Shown: positions 13,301-27,261 of the stretch, piece by piece | How positions within the stretch are numbered: the first letter of the stretch is position 1 | How the letters are laid out: each line of letters starts with the position of its first letter | Assembly: GCA_008508345.1 (NCBI GenBank) | Contig: QNGE01000995.1 | Span: 131,429-195,428 of the forward strand | Source of the DNA: Paragonimus westermani | Lineage: Eukaryota > Platyhelminthes > Trematoda > Plagiorchiida > Troglotrematidae | Direction: 5' to 3' | DNA: 64,000 nucleotides | The notes under the pieces: generated by a model | The model's database searches: none | What the model saw: the letters and a program-made list of their open reading frames with translations, nothing else | Told to the model about the DNA's origin: nothing | Made by a program: the position numbers and the translations under genes

Positions 13301-16300
13301 ACGTGATAAATCTAATACACTTTTTAAACATTGTTTAATTGCACACGTCCTTTTCTGATGTCTACATCACGCAGTCATAAGTCCACAAGAGAAACGCTTA
13401 AGTGTGAATTTTTAAACCTCCTTTCAGCTGTAAAATATTCATTTCGAATGCAGTCAAACAATCTGAACTCTGTATCTGACATTTTCAAATGAATGTTATA
13501 AGCAAACCGAAAGCACTGGGAGCAAGCTGTGATATTTAACGTTCCAATCGTCTCGAGTGGCCTTCCCACAAGTATTGAAATCGAAACTATTTTAACAAAG
13601 CAATAGATGTTACGTGGGGTTTGTCTTGTTGAATCAACATGTGTTATGTTCAATCGGATTGGCCAAAGCGGTTGCCCATTAAATGGCACGTGGTACTGCT
13701 GTAATCCGGTTTAGATGGATATATCCATCCGCGCCACACTTCAGACAGGGGCTTGCTTCCACTGCGTTTGACGTACTCCTAGTGGGTATGAATTTTGAGA
13801 GTATCAGCAGAGGAAGACTGCGCATAACATTGCAGATCTTCGTGGGTCACTCGAACTAGATCGAAACTTATATCGTAGTTTTCTGACTCTGGATGTAATG
13901 CAATCACCGAACCTTTGAATATTCGCACTTTCGGTTTGGTAATCAAACACACCATCACCACCTTGGGGTTAAGGGTTTGCAGTCAGGGTTTATATCATTC
14001 GTTAAGTGTCTGGTATTATTGTTCGAATGTTTCATTCATCATGTTTGTATAGGTTTGTTTCATCCTGTAATTAGCTTACTCTTAGGCTTTCTATTAGCTT
14101 CCGCTTATTTCCGCGTGCGTCCCTGTTCGATCGATATTGTCCGCATCGATAGCTCCTCAGTTGATTTGTTTAAGTTCTAAATTTTTTTAATGCGACAGCT
14201 TATTTGAACATGACTAGTTCTGTGTGTTGTTCCTGTTGCACCTGCTGACTCATTCCCATTTAGGTTTGTTTGAATTAAGATGTGTCTGTGTATCATGACC
14301 GACGCTATCGGTCACATTGTCCCTGTAGAGTACCTCAAACTTTACCTTGCTTGCTTGCTGTAGGTAACTTTGATAGAAAAAATTCTGAAGTGTTAGAAGT
14401 ATAAATGAATGATTACGAGAAAGTACTTTCATCACACTACAGACGTTTCATAAATATAGGTGGGTGTTATATTATAGTACTTTAAACACTTGTGAGTTGT
14501 ATCTAACCGAACCCAACTGAGGCCCAAAAGAGGGAGGCCCACACACATCGTGAATCGCTAGAACTTGTGAAAGTAGCTTCGTGCAAACTAACTGGAATAG
14601 GTTCCACGGTTGTTACTGATACGAGGCTATTGAATTTATAAATCATACCAACACGTCATTAGGTAGACTTTCAGTTGTCGCGAACCAATAATGAATTATC
14701 GCCCTAAGAGTTCAGACTTGTTCTATTATGCACACAACTTCTACGAGCCACGATTGTGTGAATTACGTTAACGTGAAATTGCTGGTGCAACAGTTTGTGC
14801 TTCAGTACAGTCTCTGCTGGTTTACAGACCCAATCTAGCAAACGGACTAGTTATACCGCAAAAAAGAGGCATTTCGTTTTAGTTCAGAAGAAATCTTTCT
14901 ATTTCAGGGAAACCTATAGTGATATCGTCTGCTATTCTAGAAGTTGTTTAATAATTTGCATTCAAGACACTTGGCAAGCGAGTGAAGAAAGTCCCAGTTA
15001 AGACTATTTCTTGGTGTCTTTATCTGGCCAGTGACACTAGCCGTATAACTGGCATGTCCTCCAAATGGTATTTAGAAAAATAACCAATTGTGCTGGTTGA
15101 TTTTTGTTGGAATTGAATTATTACATTTTTTCCAAATTTGTCACTTGCGGAATTTAGAATTCACGTTATTCTCAAACCACTCGGCAAGAATGTTCCAGCC
15201 TAACAATAACCATTAATACCGGTAGTGGTGTTTTTATTGAAAATGTGTTAGTGTTTAAGAAATTTATGACTTATTCATGTCACTTAGAATTATGTTCATG
15301 TGAGCAACGTGATTAGGGATGGAAAACCGTGGGATTCCAATCAGCTCGCTTGAGAAGTTACATGAGATGGGTAGATGTCATCCTCCTAAAACACTGTAGA
15401 TCTGATGACCAAAGTTAGGTGACTGGCGTAGTGAGTAATTTGTTCGTAGGACTAAGCTATCATCTGAAATTGCTTCAACATCGGATTGACGTTGGAAACA
15501 CGTAGGTGCTGACACGCAGGTTCCTGTTGAATCCAAACATTAAACTGATCTAAATGTAATGAACAGTCTATTCGAACAGTTAATTATTAGCGAAGTAAAC
15601 AAAACTTTGCAATGTCTTGTGGAAGTCGATAGATGATCACGTTAACGTTTCACAAACACCACATTCCTATGCCAAGCACAAAGGCTCCATGTAGCAGACA
15701 TTAGGTTTAAAATCGTCAGATTATCTGAGTATTTCTACCCCGCTTATTTGTAGACATAAGGCAAACTGATTAGTGATACGTAGTAAGACGGATTCAGTAA
15801 GTTGAGAGAAACGCCTCTGCCAAAAGTTTAGGCTTTGTCAAGATTAGAATCAGCGACAGAAACGATAAGCCGAAACATGACAAAGGGGTTGCCAGCTTTT
15901 TTACGAAGCAGTGCCGAGAGCTCAAGATCTTAGTGACTGAGTAAGGTAACAGATACTCCCACATAAATGGAGTATTGTGGTATTCTCCTTACTGAAGACA
16001 AATGACAAAACCCTGAAGCATGAAACGATATTAGACAGGCGACTATGGTATCAAGGTCGTCAAAACGGTCACACTTGATGTGCTTAAGAGTGTGGGATGG
16101 AATGAAAGCCTTAGTGATGGGTAAATTAGTTTTTCTGGTCAGTATTTCGGAAAACGGTAGACGACATTTAATCAAACTTTTAGTGGTACATGGAAACTCG
16201 ACACTAGTGTTGGGTTTGGGTGCTAGTTCTCCTCATAAAAGTCTATAGTCGTCCATCAATAATCTTCTGTTTTTGAGCATCTGTGTTAATATAGTTGATG

Positions 16301-18987
16301 CAGTTAGTTTTCCCATAACCAGCGTTGTATCAGAAATGCGTTTTCCGTTAAATTAGTTCCAGTATCCATTTCGGAAGTCGTTGAAAGACAGCTTCATTGA
16401 TTAGTTGAGCTTAAAAATGCAATGCAATTTGAAAAACTTCTGATTGAACCTGGTAATCTGAAAAAACTGCGGAAAATACGACCGCTTTTGCGTGTGCACT
16501 GACTTAAAGTCGAAATACGTTGTGTTTTGGAAGTGCGGTATAGCTTGAATATCGTTGCTGGATTTTACTGAAGAAATCAGACAAAAATTTCACCGATATC
16601 TCCCTAACTTCCACTTACTGACGAGTGGATTCGGAAAATTTGTTAACCCAACGGCTTTGGTATCTTAGTTTATGTTTTCTTATGATTATTTTGTCTTTCT
16701 GAATAGAAAATATCAAGCGAAATCTCTTTCTGCCTTCTACACATTTGGACAGTTTGATAATGTCACAGATGGCGCAATTATGACGCATTGTGCACGATGA
16801 TGGAACGTGGCGAAAAATAATGAAACGTTACTACAGAGATGGTATGTCCATGAAAATGGCTTCGCCGTAGGATGTAATGAATTTTCAAGCCGCGGAGTAC
16901 ACTAGATAAACTTTGACGGACTCCAAAGCTATCCAGATTAAAATCGAAATATCCTCGCCCTAATTGATAGAGTAATCCGTCTGGTGTGCGTACAGCATGA
17001 GCAACTAAATGAATCCAGTTCTGTCTACCCACGTAGAATTAAATGCTGAATTATGCAGCTTATATACGAAGCGTTTATGTGGATAACTGGGTTAAAATTT
17101 GAAAATAACGCTTGGTAAACCCAGATGATGAATGCCGGTGGTACCGATATTGGCATTCCCAATTCCTGATCCTTGTTTATTGAGTTCATGTTATAGTCGT
17201 CAATCTGGTTAGAAAGCGATGTTACGGTAATAAGAAATCTTTCTAAGATGTTGCTTGAAACGGCAGTAGTAGCAGCTGTTTTGATCTAACCTCTTTATAG
17301 ACATAAGTTAGTCTTAGGGCAAGTAAATACGTAAACTTCAAACTCGGTAACCAGTAGTAAAATGTTTTTTATAAACCGCTTTTCGAAATTCCTAATTCGC
17401 TGAACAGGTCGCCTATACGCGGAAGTAAACTGACCTCCTAACTTGGAAATCTAATATACATCACGGACATCCACTCACGAGCCAATGGACACTGCTTTAC
17501 GATGGACGATTTTGAGCTCCAAGTCATTGCTACAACAGACTATAGAATGGCAATGACTAAAAGACGGTTTCGGTGACGGGAGTCGAGAGCAAGAGAGAAA
17601 GTAATTGAAATTTGGTCATTGTGACACTAAAGCTTGACGTCAGTATGTGATTCCATTTGATGAGAGAAGTGTGTTTTCTTTAAATTATTCCTTCAAAAAT
17701 AACATCAAGTTTCGAATGAGAAAAGAATTTATCCCAAAGTCTGCAACTGAAGTAGTTCGCAGGTGGCATGTTAAGATACGCAACTTTCCTCAACTGGCTA
17801 ACGACGCGCATACCAGACAAACAAAGTAAACCACAACGTCGAATGAATTCTCCATTTCACCCCGTATGCTAGTCACAGACAAAAATTAATATGATACTGG
17901 ACCCCAAGTTTTCCGCAACATTTTAAATCTTTTCAAATGAGGAAAACTATGGGGCTCAGTACAATAGCCATTCGATCTAAAAAAAACGTAATTTCTATTT
18001 CGGGTTACGAAAGGGAATTTGGGTTCGCTCACATTTCTGTAGCCGATCTTCACCTGACCTTTTCACCGATATGAAAAACCTGTCAACTGAGTTGACTGAT
18101 TACAGCTCGACAGAACAACAGCTCACGAGGAAGGGCAGATGGCAGACGCAATATTAAGGTCTGACATGAAGAATGAAACTTATGTACAACGACGACATAA
18201 ACTGTAACAAAAAGCACTAGGACCGTTCGGAGTGAAAACCTGCAGGCATCGAAACGGTAGATAATGTGTGAGTCCGGTGTGTCCCTGAGAATTCCACACC
18301 CTGAACGCATGAATCGTAGTGAAATAGGACAGCACATGTCATGCTGCATGGTGCAGTGGAAGGAGACATCCTGCCAGTTCAGGAAAGTGGTTTCCAATGA
18401 AAATCAGGATGGACCATTACAAGTTTTGAAGGCTCCTTAAGAAAGAATAGCCAACCGGCGTACAAAATTGTCGCGGTACTCTACTGGAGAGCGTGTAGTC
18501 TAAAGAAGTACGCGAGTGGACCGTTGCCGGTAGAATGGCAGTCGGTCCGCACTGTAAAACCAGGAGCTATTGTTTCGAGGCAGCAACATACTGGTGATTA
18601 GTAAACAGTTCGAACGTGTGCTCAATTTACTCAACCAGATCTGTAGAATTAAGACTTTCATAGAGAATAACAAACTGACTAGCAACATGTTACAGGGTTG
18701 CAACTTAACAAAGGCTGTCAGTGCAGCCAGTGCAATTTTTCCATAATAAGTGTATTTTTGCACCGGTGAGATGAGAATAAATGCCGAGGAATATTTCCAT
18801 TTTCTCCACATTTTTGTTTTATTCAGGTAAATGTACATGGATTTACAAAATCGGCTTTCGTTTTTTACTTTTCAAGTCTTCAGTAGTTACCGAGAGGAAA
18901 TTTGTTTGACGACTTATTGATGTCGAAATTGGTAATTGCAGAACATTACTCTGAACTCCCAATGAAGTATGCTAGAACAGTTGCATT
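4361..18987. other. No recognisable gene
   Basis: The open frames are short (about 110 codons at most) and overlap on both strands as expected by chance; none gives a known domain. A 7-bp perfect hairpin with a 5-nt loop lies at 14296-14314. A GC-rich 5-bp hairpin followed by GAAAC lies near 12162-12183. Neither can be assigned a function. The frame at 7081-7389 (+) has a plausible residue mix but no domain I know. Confidence 0.55.
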
Positions 18988-19065
18988 CATCTCAGTAGAA
19001 CGCTTTGTGTCATTACGATAAAAGATGACTGGCCTTGAAATCGGGTTTGAGTCCTGCCAGTATTT
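18988..19065 (+). repeat. tRNA-derived SINE remnant
   Basis: An A-box-like stretch (18988-19004, containing CTCAG then TAGAACGCT) is followed about 40 nt later by a B-box-like stretch (19043-19054, GGGTTTGAGTCC). Their order and spacing fit the head of a tRNA-derived SINE or a tRNA pseudogene. The A box has lost bases compared with a working tRNA promoter and no tRNA cloverleaf closes, so it is probably an old, inactive copy. The body and tail cannot be delimited. Confidence 0.35.
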
Positions 19066-22000
19066 ATTGTTTACTGAGCTTACACTTTACGCAACTCGTG
19101 ACAGCAAACAAGTTATTTTATAGGAAGAAAACATGCAAAAGATGCATTAAGACGTTCAAATGTCTATCTCTAAAGCATTTAAACCCTTGAATCGGCCGGA
19201 TTCACACATTCCGAACCTCTTAATTTTGTGTACATTTTTCTCCCTTATAACCTCTCCGGGTGTAAAGTGCACATACGCTTTCAGTCAAATGTTACCAGAG
19301 TGCATAGGGGGCTGAAGAAAGGACAACATTCAATTACAGACTGCCAGACACAGTATGCGCTGCTGGAAACTGTTCAATTCTTTCGGTTGATAAGATGTAA
19401 AAGAAACTTTCAATCTATGACAAGATGAGAATGCGTGTATGCATCTGAATCTTTGTTCGGTGGTTTTTGGGTATTTACAAAATTTTCAGGGCTCCGTCCA
19501 CCAGCAAAATGGCAAACCCGTTTGTAAACGTAACCCAACGAAATTGTTTGCGTGCTGCGTGTGATGAATTGGAGTAGTCATGCAGATTGTTCAAAGCCAC
19601 TTATTCTATCTTGTCCTAAACTAGATGGTCAAATTTGGGAGAGTAGTAACTCAAATTTTTGAAAAGCTCGTCAAGAACACAACAACTAGATTAGTATGGC
19701 GTCCACCAACCAAGCAACGTTCTGGCTAGCGAGTCTTAAACAACATCTCAAACCCCTTTCGTTCAGTTTAGCATAGCCATTGGACGAAACTGAACATCTT
19801 TAGAAATGAAAGTCGGTAAACCTACTGACGACGCCAGTTGCAAACTTTGTAAATCGTTTATTGCTCAATGTGATTTGAATTTCTGACGGAGTTTCCTATC
19901 GACGTGTACAGGGTTCACTTTGTGTGAAAATATAATTTTTTAGCGGGTGATTAGTATACGTTGGTTTTTATGGAAGACACTAATGTGAACAAAATGATAC
20001 CAACAGACGTTTCTCGAAATACACACGAATAGTAGGCAATCGGACGGGCGAGGGAATGTTTTATAGAGCTTGAGAAGTGGAGGCTGATTTGCCTGGCTTC
20101 CAAGTCGGAACTGGTCAAGTCTGTTTGCGGCCTTCAGTGTGCGCAGGAGTCAGCAAAAAATTCATCCGATAGCTGTTGTTTGTAAACATTTTCAGCACAT
20201 TTTCTCAACAACACTTCAGGTAATTGTCATCCAGTGTTTGCATACACAACAACAACTACCAAAAAAGCGAAACCACCTTGCATATAAATGTTGTAAATTT
20301 GTCGGTCTGCCGTATTGTCAATATGTTTTGCATTAACTTACCAGTGTGAACTGCGCTGGTCGACTGTGAAACGTTGTAATGTAGTAATGGAATTAGATTA
20401 GGAGACAGTAGCATGCTGGATTTGACTGTTTGCCCGTGTTCACAACAAAATTGGCTGGGGAAATCAACTTATTCCGTCTGATTTACCTGCTTTTGTTTCA
20501 TTTTGGAAAACATTTTGTGTTCGTAGAATATTCATCAACACTGTTGTATTGACCAGCCTATCGGAACTCAGCACCGCTTGGTCTTGGATACTTATAAACA
20601 AGTGCGTAGAGTCATCAGGGGTTTGAAACGAAAGTACTGGCTAGTGTCCCCCACGAGCTGCTAGCATAAATTATGCCCGATTTATACTCTTTTGTATCCA
20701 CCCATCCCGTACGTCCTCTGGCGACGGGGAATGGACAGTATTGCAGCTGTGGAATAAGGATTTAAGTCTAACAGGAGACAAGGTAGCAGAACAACAGTTT
20801 AACGGAGCATCAAAAAACAAACTTGGCAACCGAAAACGCCGAACGATTTCTGGTAAAGGTATTTCGATATGTTTGCAGCGTCTACCGGCTCGCTGCTTTA
20901 CAGTAGATGATAATCTACCGTTTAGACAAAGATCAACAGATATGCAGCCATTTCGGGTTAACGCAAATCAATGTCTTTTGTTTAGATGGATTAGTCCAAT
21001 ACACAGATGCATCCTGATAAATCATAAATCGAGGCGACAAACTACCTCAGTAATCAACTAACTGGAATTTTAAATCGTTATAAATTAAGAGAAATACCAT
21101 CAGACAACGCGTATCAAGTTATATGCCTGAGGAGAATTTTTATGGGAAAAATGTGGTAATCCTACATATTCCACGAGAACAGTCACTCCAGAAAACCATG
21201 ATTGTTAGTTCCATCACGATAAGCTGTATGTGCCACTAATGAAACAGGGCAGACCTTCCGTCACTGACTGTTCGGGACCACCGCAACAGGGATGCTCATC
21301 ATGCTTTACCGTGACATTTCTACGTCATATATACACACTGCCTGAGGAGAAGACAACAACTCAGGCGATTGTGTTGCTATCATTGACCTTAAGTAGTGGA
21401 AGTCTCTGAGCTAGAACAAGTCGGTCACTGTTTCACAAGTTGGACTTCATCAATCTCTCGTTGTATCTTCTATAATATTTAACGCGGGACCAAAGTCACT
21501 TGGTAAGTCAGCACGACGGCCTTGGAGAAGACCCGTGAAAAGCTCACCTGTGTGTTTGTATATTGCATTGTATTTTGCCTTCTTTGGGAAGTTTATTTAT
21601 TTCCTTGTATCTTTATAACCTGTTTGGTTGAAAATACAAAGTGAGAAAGCCGTGAAAACATTTAGTCCTGGTTTTTGAAATTAAAAATCTAACTTTCACT
21701 CATAACTAGATGTTGTGAACTGGAACATCTTCAGTATAGGTCTGTGTCAGTCACGTAGGCTCTGCCGTCAGGTGAATGACTGAGCTGCGATTCACCATGT
21801 CTTTCTGCTTGTGGCGAACGCAGGTGAACAGTGTGTTGACTAACTTGTACATTGTACTGAAACAATCCTTATAAGGTGAATTATTGTGGTTAACATAAAA
21901 CCCTTTTTTCACTGGAAGAGACAATTAATGGTCTTATGTACTCATTTGCATAACACGTCTGTTACGACAACGGCTGTCGCTGTTGATGTGCCATACTACG

Positions 22001-23694
22001 TAAGCATAAGCCTAAATTAATGAGCTACTTTTGTGTCAGACTCTCTGATCAAAGTGTTTCCTCAATTCTATACCTGTTTCACCCATTGATTTGACCAAAC
22101 ACACTGCCTTCAGACAAAACGGTATTCTGTCGCGGAACACGTTTATCATCAAATTCCAGTGAAATATCCGCGTGGAAAGGACCTGCTCAATTGGAGCAAT
22201 CAGTTTGAAATGAGCAACAAGTTAGTGAGTGCGGATGAACTAAATATTGCACGTTGTAATTTGGGTTGGAATATTTCAGTTTTCAAACAGTCATCTAACT
22301 TTTGCTCTTCACAAAAATTATTTTCACTTCTAACTAAGAATGTGTAAGTTTTATGAAAAGCGATTGGTAGGTATCCGCAAAATTTAACGGTATTTGATGT
22401 TCAAACTGCATTATTTGACAGAGGACTGTAGTCCTTAATTAACGGGATTATGTTCCGGGAAAAACAAAGTTGATTCATTCGAACCAGTAAACTGGTAGTT
22501 TAAATTTGTACATGTTTTGTGGCCAGTCTATTTGTACACGTGTTAAACAGACGAGGACTATGATGGTGCATCATGAATCGAGTTCATAAAAAATTTGAGA
22601 AGTATGAGAAGCTCGGAATTCTTGTGCACATCCGAATTTACGTTGGAGAGTTTAGAGAGAAAAATGCAGCGGCTGATTTCAGCTCTGAAGACGGGGGTGG
22701 TGGCGGTTAGCAATAATGAAATTTCAAACGAGGGAAGGTTAGAATGATGTGATCAAAAACTATCTTACTCATAACCTGTCTAGTGTATCACAAACTTTTC
22801 CCAGCATAGAGGAATTTAAATTAAAAATTTTCAACTGGTACTTCACTAAGATTTCTAAAAAAAACTTTGACGTATGTAACTATGATGGTGCCCTCTAGTA
22901 GGTAATGGGTTTGTTATACTTAGCTCTTTAAAAAACGAAAAATAGAGTATAGGGCTTTTTTTACTTTTCTCGGGAATATCAATCATCGCCTTTTTCCACT
23001 AGTTCAGTTCTAATTATCTATCACGAGTAAAGCTCATGATCGTTTTCCCTATTGATACATGTGTTTCGTGTAATACTTTCGTTGCATGTAGACGCAATAT
23101 CAGTCAATATGCGACTAAATATTCCATAATCACAAAAATTAGTGTGTGCATCATGCATTGCAAATGACTTCTGCGTTTAATTTCAAGCTCTGTCTTCTGG
23201 TTATATAATATGGAAACACCAGCCTTTGTCTTTTCAACACTGCCGCGTTTTTAGAAACTGAAATACGCAGTCTGCCCCTGGCAAACTAAAGTAATTTATT
23301 CGATGAACTTGCGAACAACAGAACAACACATTTTACTCCCACTCAGCCGCGTTCATTTTTCAACTGTGATGTTGACGCTAATCAGAAAGCCTTAGTATGT
23401 CCGTGTGTGATGAGTCACCAGGTCCATCGAGTGAAGAAGAACAGACAAAAAATCTGGATAAGTAAACATTCACAAAACAAGCGGAAGTTCACATGACATT
23501 TAAATTGAAAATCGCAGCACCATGAACCGAAATTCCCGTTTATAAACGTGAGCACATGAGCTGCATGAGACATGCGGTTAGGATGGAGAACATTTTTTTA
23601 CCAACTATTCTGCTACACTCATAACGTGCAGACACATACGTCAAAATGATCACATGCTCAAAAGTCCTTCCTGACTTTGTGTAACATTGACAAA
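19066..23694. other. No recognisable gene
   Basis: This holds only short scattered open frames. The frame at 20741-21061 (+, 106 codons) is basic in its first half but matches no family I know. No retroelement motif or tRNA-like box pair was seen. Confidence 0.55.
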
Positions 23695-23790
23695 TGGTGA
23701 CTCGGTGTTAGAGCGTTCATTTACGTGTGTCAGTGTGGTAGCACCGTCCAAGGATGCGGGACGAGTTCGTCTAGTTCACAGTCACTGTAT
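23695..23790 (+). repeat. tRNA-derived SINE remnant
   Basis: The sequence at 23695-23715 (TGGTGACTCGGTGTTAGAGCG) resembles a tRNA A box plus D-arm. A B-box-like CGAGTTCGTCTAG follows at 23762-23774. It lies 100 bp upstream of a second SINE head and probably belongs to a separate old insertion. The box pair is degenerate. A similar GAGCGTTCA string lies upstream of the best SINE copy (about 32707-32715), so the two loci may share more than their SINE cores. Confidence 0.35.
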
Positions 23791-23840
23791 ACTAATGAGT
23801 AATCTTGAGTAGACGAGGGTTTCGTTAATTTCAAATTTAA

Positions 23841-23893
23841 CATGACTTACAATAGATCACAGCCTCCACGTTCAGATAAACTTTCCGGCCAGC
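23841..23893 (+). repeat. 53-bp block shared with 32487-32539
   Basis: This block aligns without gaps to 32487-32539, with 43 of 53 positions identical by hand count. The run TTCAGATAAACTTTCC is identical in both. Here it abuts the SINE head at 23894; at the other locus about 210 bp separate it from the head. It may be the 5' part of a longer composite element or an independent repeat. Confidence 0.75.
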
Positions 23894-24045
23894 AATGGCC
23901 AATACGGTTAACTCACACAAAGTGTCGCCGAAGTTCTAACCCCAGCCATGGCAAGGGTTTGCACTACTGACGAGCTGCACCAAGAGCGGAACTTGAGTCT
24001 GACGCTTCCATAAGAAAGAGGCTGCCTGGAAGTTGTATCTGAATG
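23894..24045 (+). mobile_element. tRNA-derived SINE, decayed hammerhead copy
   Basis: This is a divergent copy of the family seen best at 32750-32890. The shared order is AATGGC with GGTTAAC (A-box region, partly deleted), a B-box-like AGTTCTAAC (23931-23939), then GGCAAGG, then GCACTACTGACGAGCT. A polymerase III-transcribed, LINE-mobilised element of this type needs intact boxes and this copy has lost much of its A box, so it is probably dead. The downstream string AGAAAGAGGCTGCCTGGAA (about 24013-24031) has a near match downstream of the copy at 35358, which suggests that the family body extends past the ribozyme. Confidence 0.7.
23961..24005 (+). ncRNA. Degenerate hammerhead ribozyme
   Basis: This is homologous to the ribozyme at 32825-32869. 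The core CTGACGA is intact (23967-23973). Stem II keeps only a GCT/AGC pairing. The second conserved strand reads GGAA instead of GAAA (23988-23991). Stem III (ACTT with GAGT) and the cleavage-site C (23999) survive. Stem I has lost pairs through transitions in its 3' half. The change of a core adenine should abolish cleavage, so this is probably an inactive relic. Confidence 0.7.
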
Positions 24046-27000
24046 CAAAGACTGCAATCCAATATGAGTAATTTTCAATTCGAATCATATGAACAAAAAC
24101 ACATTCCACTTAATGATCGAAAAAACCAACGCTGACCAAACTGTCTTCACACTTTGTTTCTCTAATGAAGTATGTGTTTAGTTTTTTTGTTCTTGACCAA
24201 ATTCTAACTTCTGTTTGAACGTGAAAAATGAACATGAATGATTTATTTCGTCAATTAAGGTGAACTGATTTTCCTTTCAAGTATCCTCACCCATGAATTA
24301 AAGGAAGCTTTTGTGAATGTCTGTGTGGTCTGCAGCACAAAGTATTAAGTGCTGTTTGGATATTCGGGGCCATCAGCTGACATTTCTACCAATGCGTTTG
24401 AGAGACGTTGGAAGTACTGAAGATTTATGTTTAAGGGTATGCCAAAATGTTAATGTGTTAGTTTGTGTCGACACAGTCTATCTGAGGTTGTGGATGTGCG
24501 TTTACTAGAAAAGGAAATGTCCAATGGAGCAGAACATGAAAAACGCTTATTTACAGTAATACACAACCGGTTCCTTGGTACTACACAAGGTGGTTGTAAT
24601 GGAGTTAGCTGCCAAAGTGACCAAGGTCGTAATCACAGAATCCATCAAACATAATTTTACATTCCAGATTGATTTATCTCCTTTGTCCGAAGTCATCTGT
24701 TTTCTGTAAGGAGAGACGTGTGGCCTGGCCGAACTGCGTTATGAGCACCCATTGGGTTTGTTGGTGTACAAGTGCCCGACTCAAACAATTTCAGATGTAG
24801 CTGTTTTCTTTCCATTGTGTTTTTTTGAGTGAAACTACGGTCGTATTTTGTAATACTCACTTACGCTTTTGTCCCTCTTTTGAGACATTGAATGGGCCCC
24901 TTGATAGTGTTGTGAGATCAATCTATATATCCAAGGTACGATTTGATAATTGGGATATGAGACTCCTGAATCTAATGTTTAACGCATGAGCGTCTCCACT
25001 TAACAACCATACAGAAAATGGCCACGATTAAGCTGTGAGATAAGCTGTGTGACCACAACACTGGTTGTTCCATCGAGACACATGAGTTCTGAATCCGAAC
25101 GTTCGCATGCCACGAATAAATATTGCAAAGAGTATATAGAACTACATGTCGGATCAACAAGTACAAAGCGAAAAAGTGGAATGAATAAACGGTCGTCATT
25201 ATTTTAGGTGGACACAGGCAGTCCGTTAACAATAGTCATATGTTGGCTATTTTGAAGGCTGAGTTGATAAGCGCATTCGTAAAGGTCAACTTATGACGTT
25301 CCTGAGCATAAATTTGAGTCTACGAAATAATGACTGTCAAAATGTGCCATCCTCACCTCAATGGGTCAATTTTTCAAGTAGGCCCTATGGACTTCACCTG
25401 AATGAGACGTAAAATCTACTGTTGTCGTTGAATAAACCAACGAGTTTCCTGAAGAAACACGGTGACATTAAGCACCTTGGCAATAACCACCTAAAGGTCT
25501 ATAAAATTTGGTCTCCGACAAGCTTGGCGAAGAACTAGGAGGCCCAATTTCTTTCTTTATTATTCTAGTAGTTCCCTCCTGAAGTGGGCAGTTTCACTCG
25601 TCCACTCAACAGAATCGAAGCAATGTGGTAACCAACGATGTAGAGAGTTTAAATCACGAAATCTTGATGCTTGAAGATGACACTGACATAAGTTTCGAAA
25701 CAAGTTGATACGCTTCGGTGAGAAACATAAAAACAAACTGGTACTAATCGTATGTACACATTCACTGCCACCGACTGCGTAGTTTGGTCAAAGCAAAGTT
25801 TGAACAAGAGTGAGATCGTTATAGCAACAGCAGTTTGATTTCCAAAACAGTTATGCTGAACTTAAAGGGACTAACATAATTTGTATGAAATTTTCGACAC
25901 AGTAACATGACTCTGTTGTTAACCTATAGATAGAAAGACATGCTTTGTTTAGTTATAGTAAACTACGGCTTTACAAACATACATGCATCGGTCTTGTTGT
26001 TCAAATCGTCAGCTATCAAAAACACATGATCGATAAACTGGTGGATACCTTCCCGGGGGCTTACACGGTTGCTGCCACCTTAAATCGTATGCAGATTGTC
26101 TCAGTGCCAGAGATTTAGACATGATTTAATGTAATGGATTAATTTAAACCTCATTGGTATTGATGCTAGTTCGATCGCATGGTTTTCGCTGTGTTCTTTG
26201 TTTTCAGCGCTGTATCTGAAGTAACTTCCGAACAACTATGTTGGATTCAAAATTGAAAACCAACAGCTATGAACAAAACTATATTGTAATCATTTGAAAG
26301 AACCTCTGGCTCACAATCATATTGCAATTTACGGAGAATTTTCATGCATTCCGTACAGTGCACCAGAGTGCACTTGAGTACAATAAGAATATATAACCAT
26401 TTACCAAAGCTGGTTTTTAATTAATTTCCTGCCACTGATGTGCGTGAATACGGCAGCTTTCGCATTGTTGTGTATATATGTTTATCACGTATCACCGGAA
26501 TCCACACCACTGGACCGTTGTTGCTGGTTAGCAGAAGTTTTTGTCCGCAACTAGGCTGACCTCATTTACAGGAAGAGATTTTGTTTTCGGATGGGTTTCT
26601 CAGTCAGACTCTTTCAAAGAACTAGTGCACCTGAATTTACTTTCCTTGGAACCGGTGTATGGTGTGGATGTTGATTACTCCGTTCAGCCTACGTATTATA
26701 CATCTCTCACTGCTTATCAGTAACAAGCCGATGTGTTCCTGCAGGGGATAGAATCGCCGGTGGCTTGTGCTCTCTTACCTCCGTGCTAGTCGGAACGTAG
26801 GTTGTGTTTGTCGGTGTGTACATGTGAAGAAAACGTGAATGTGCGTGTATAAGAGGAAAGCTCAGTGATACAACTGACTTTTTTCATGTGAGCAGGGACA
26901 AACATGGACGCTGAACTAATATTCAACGGCCAAGAAACTATTCGTTCAGACAGCATCTCGGATACTTGTTGATACAGTAAAACTTTAGTACCTCCGACCC

Positions 27001-27261
27001 ACCCAGCTTCGATATTAACTTACTTCCTTATTTTAAGTCTGTAAATTTAGTTGATCGCATGCAAATAGACATAAAACAAACATTTGTTTGCACACATACT
27101 CTGTTTCTGAAGTTCTATATAACCACAACCTTCTAATACTCGGAGTTACTACTATGTTGGACAATGGATGTTTCCGAAAAAGGTTCATAGGCGTGTGTAG
27201 GATGGGAAAGAGGAGAACGTTTGAGTTTCTGTGACTGTGCTGATGAAGAAGTAGTTTATGT
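24046..27261. other. No recognisable gene
   Basis: Short open frames only (86 codons at most), with no recognised motif, and no SINE head or retroelement fragment identified. Confidence 0.55.

Noticed and set aside
16618..16650. CTGACGA followed 9 nt later by GGAAAA, hammerhead-like
   Set aside because: The intervening bases cannot form stem II, and no stem III, cleavage site or stem I can be drawn.
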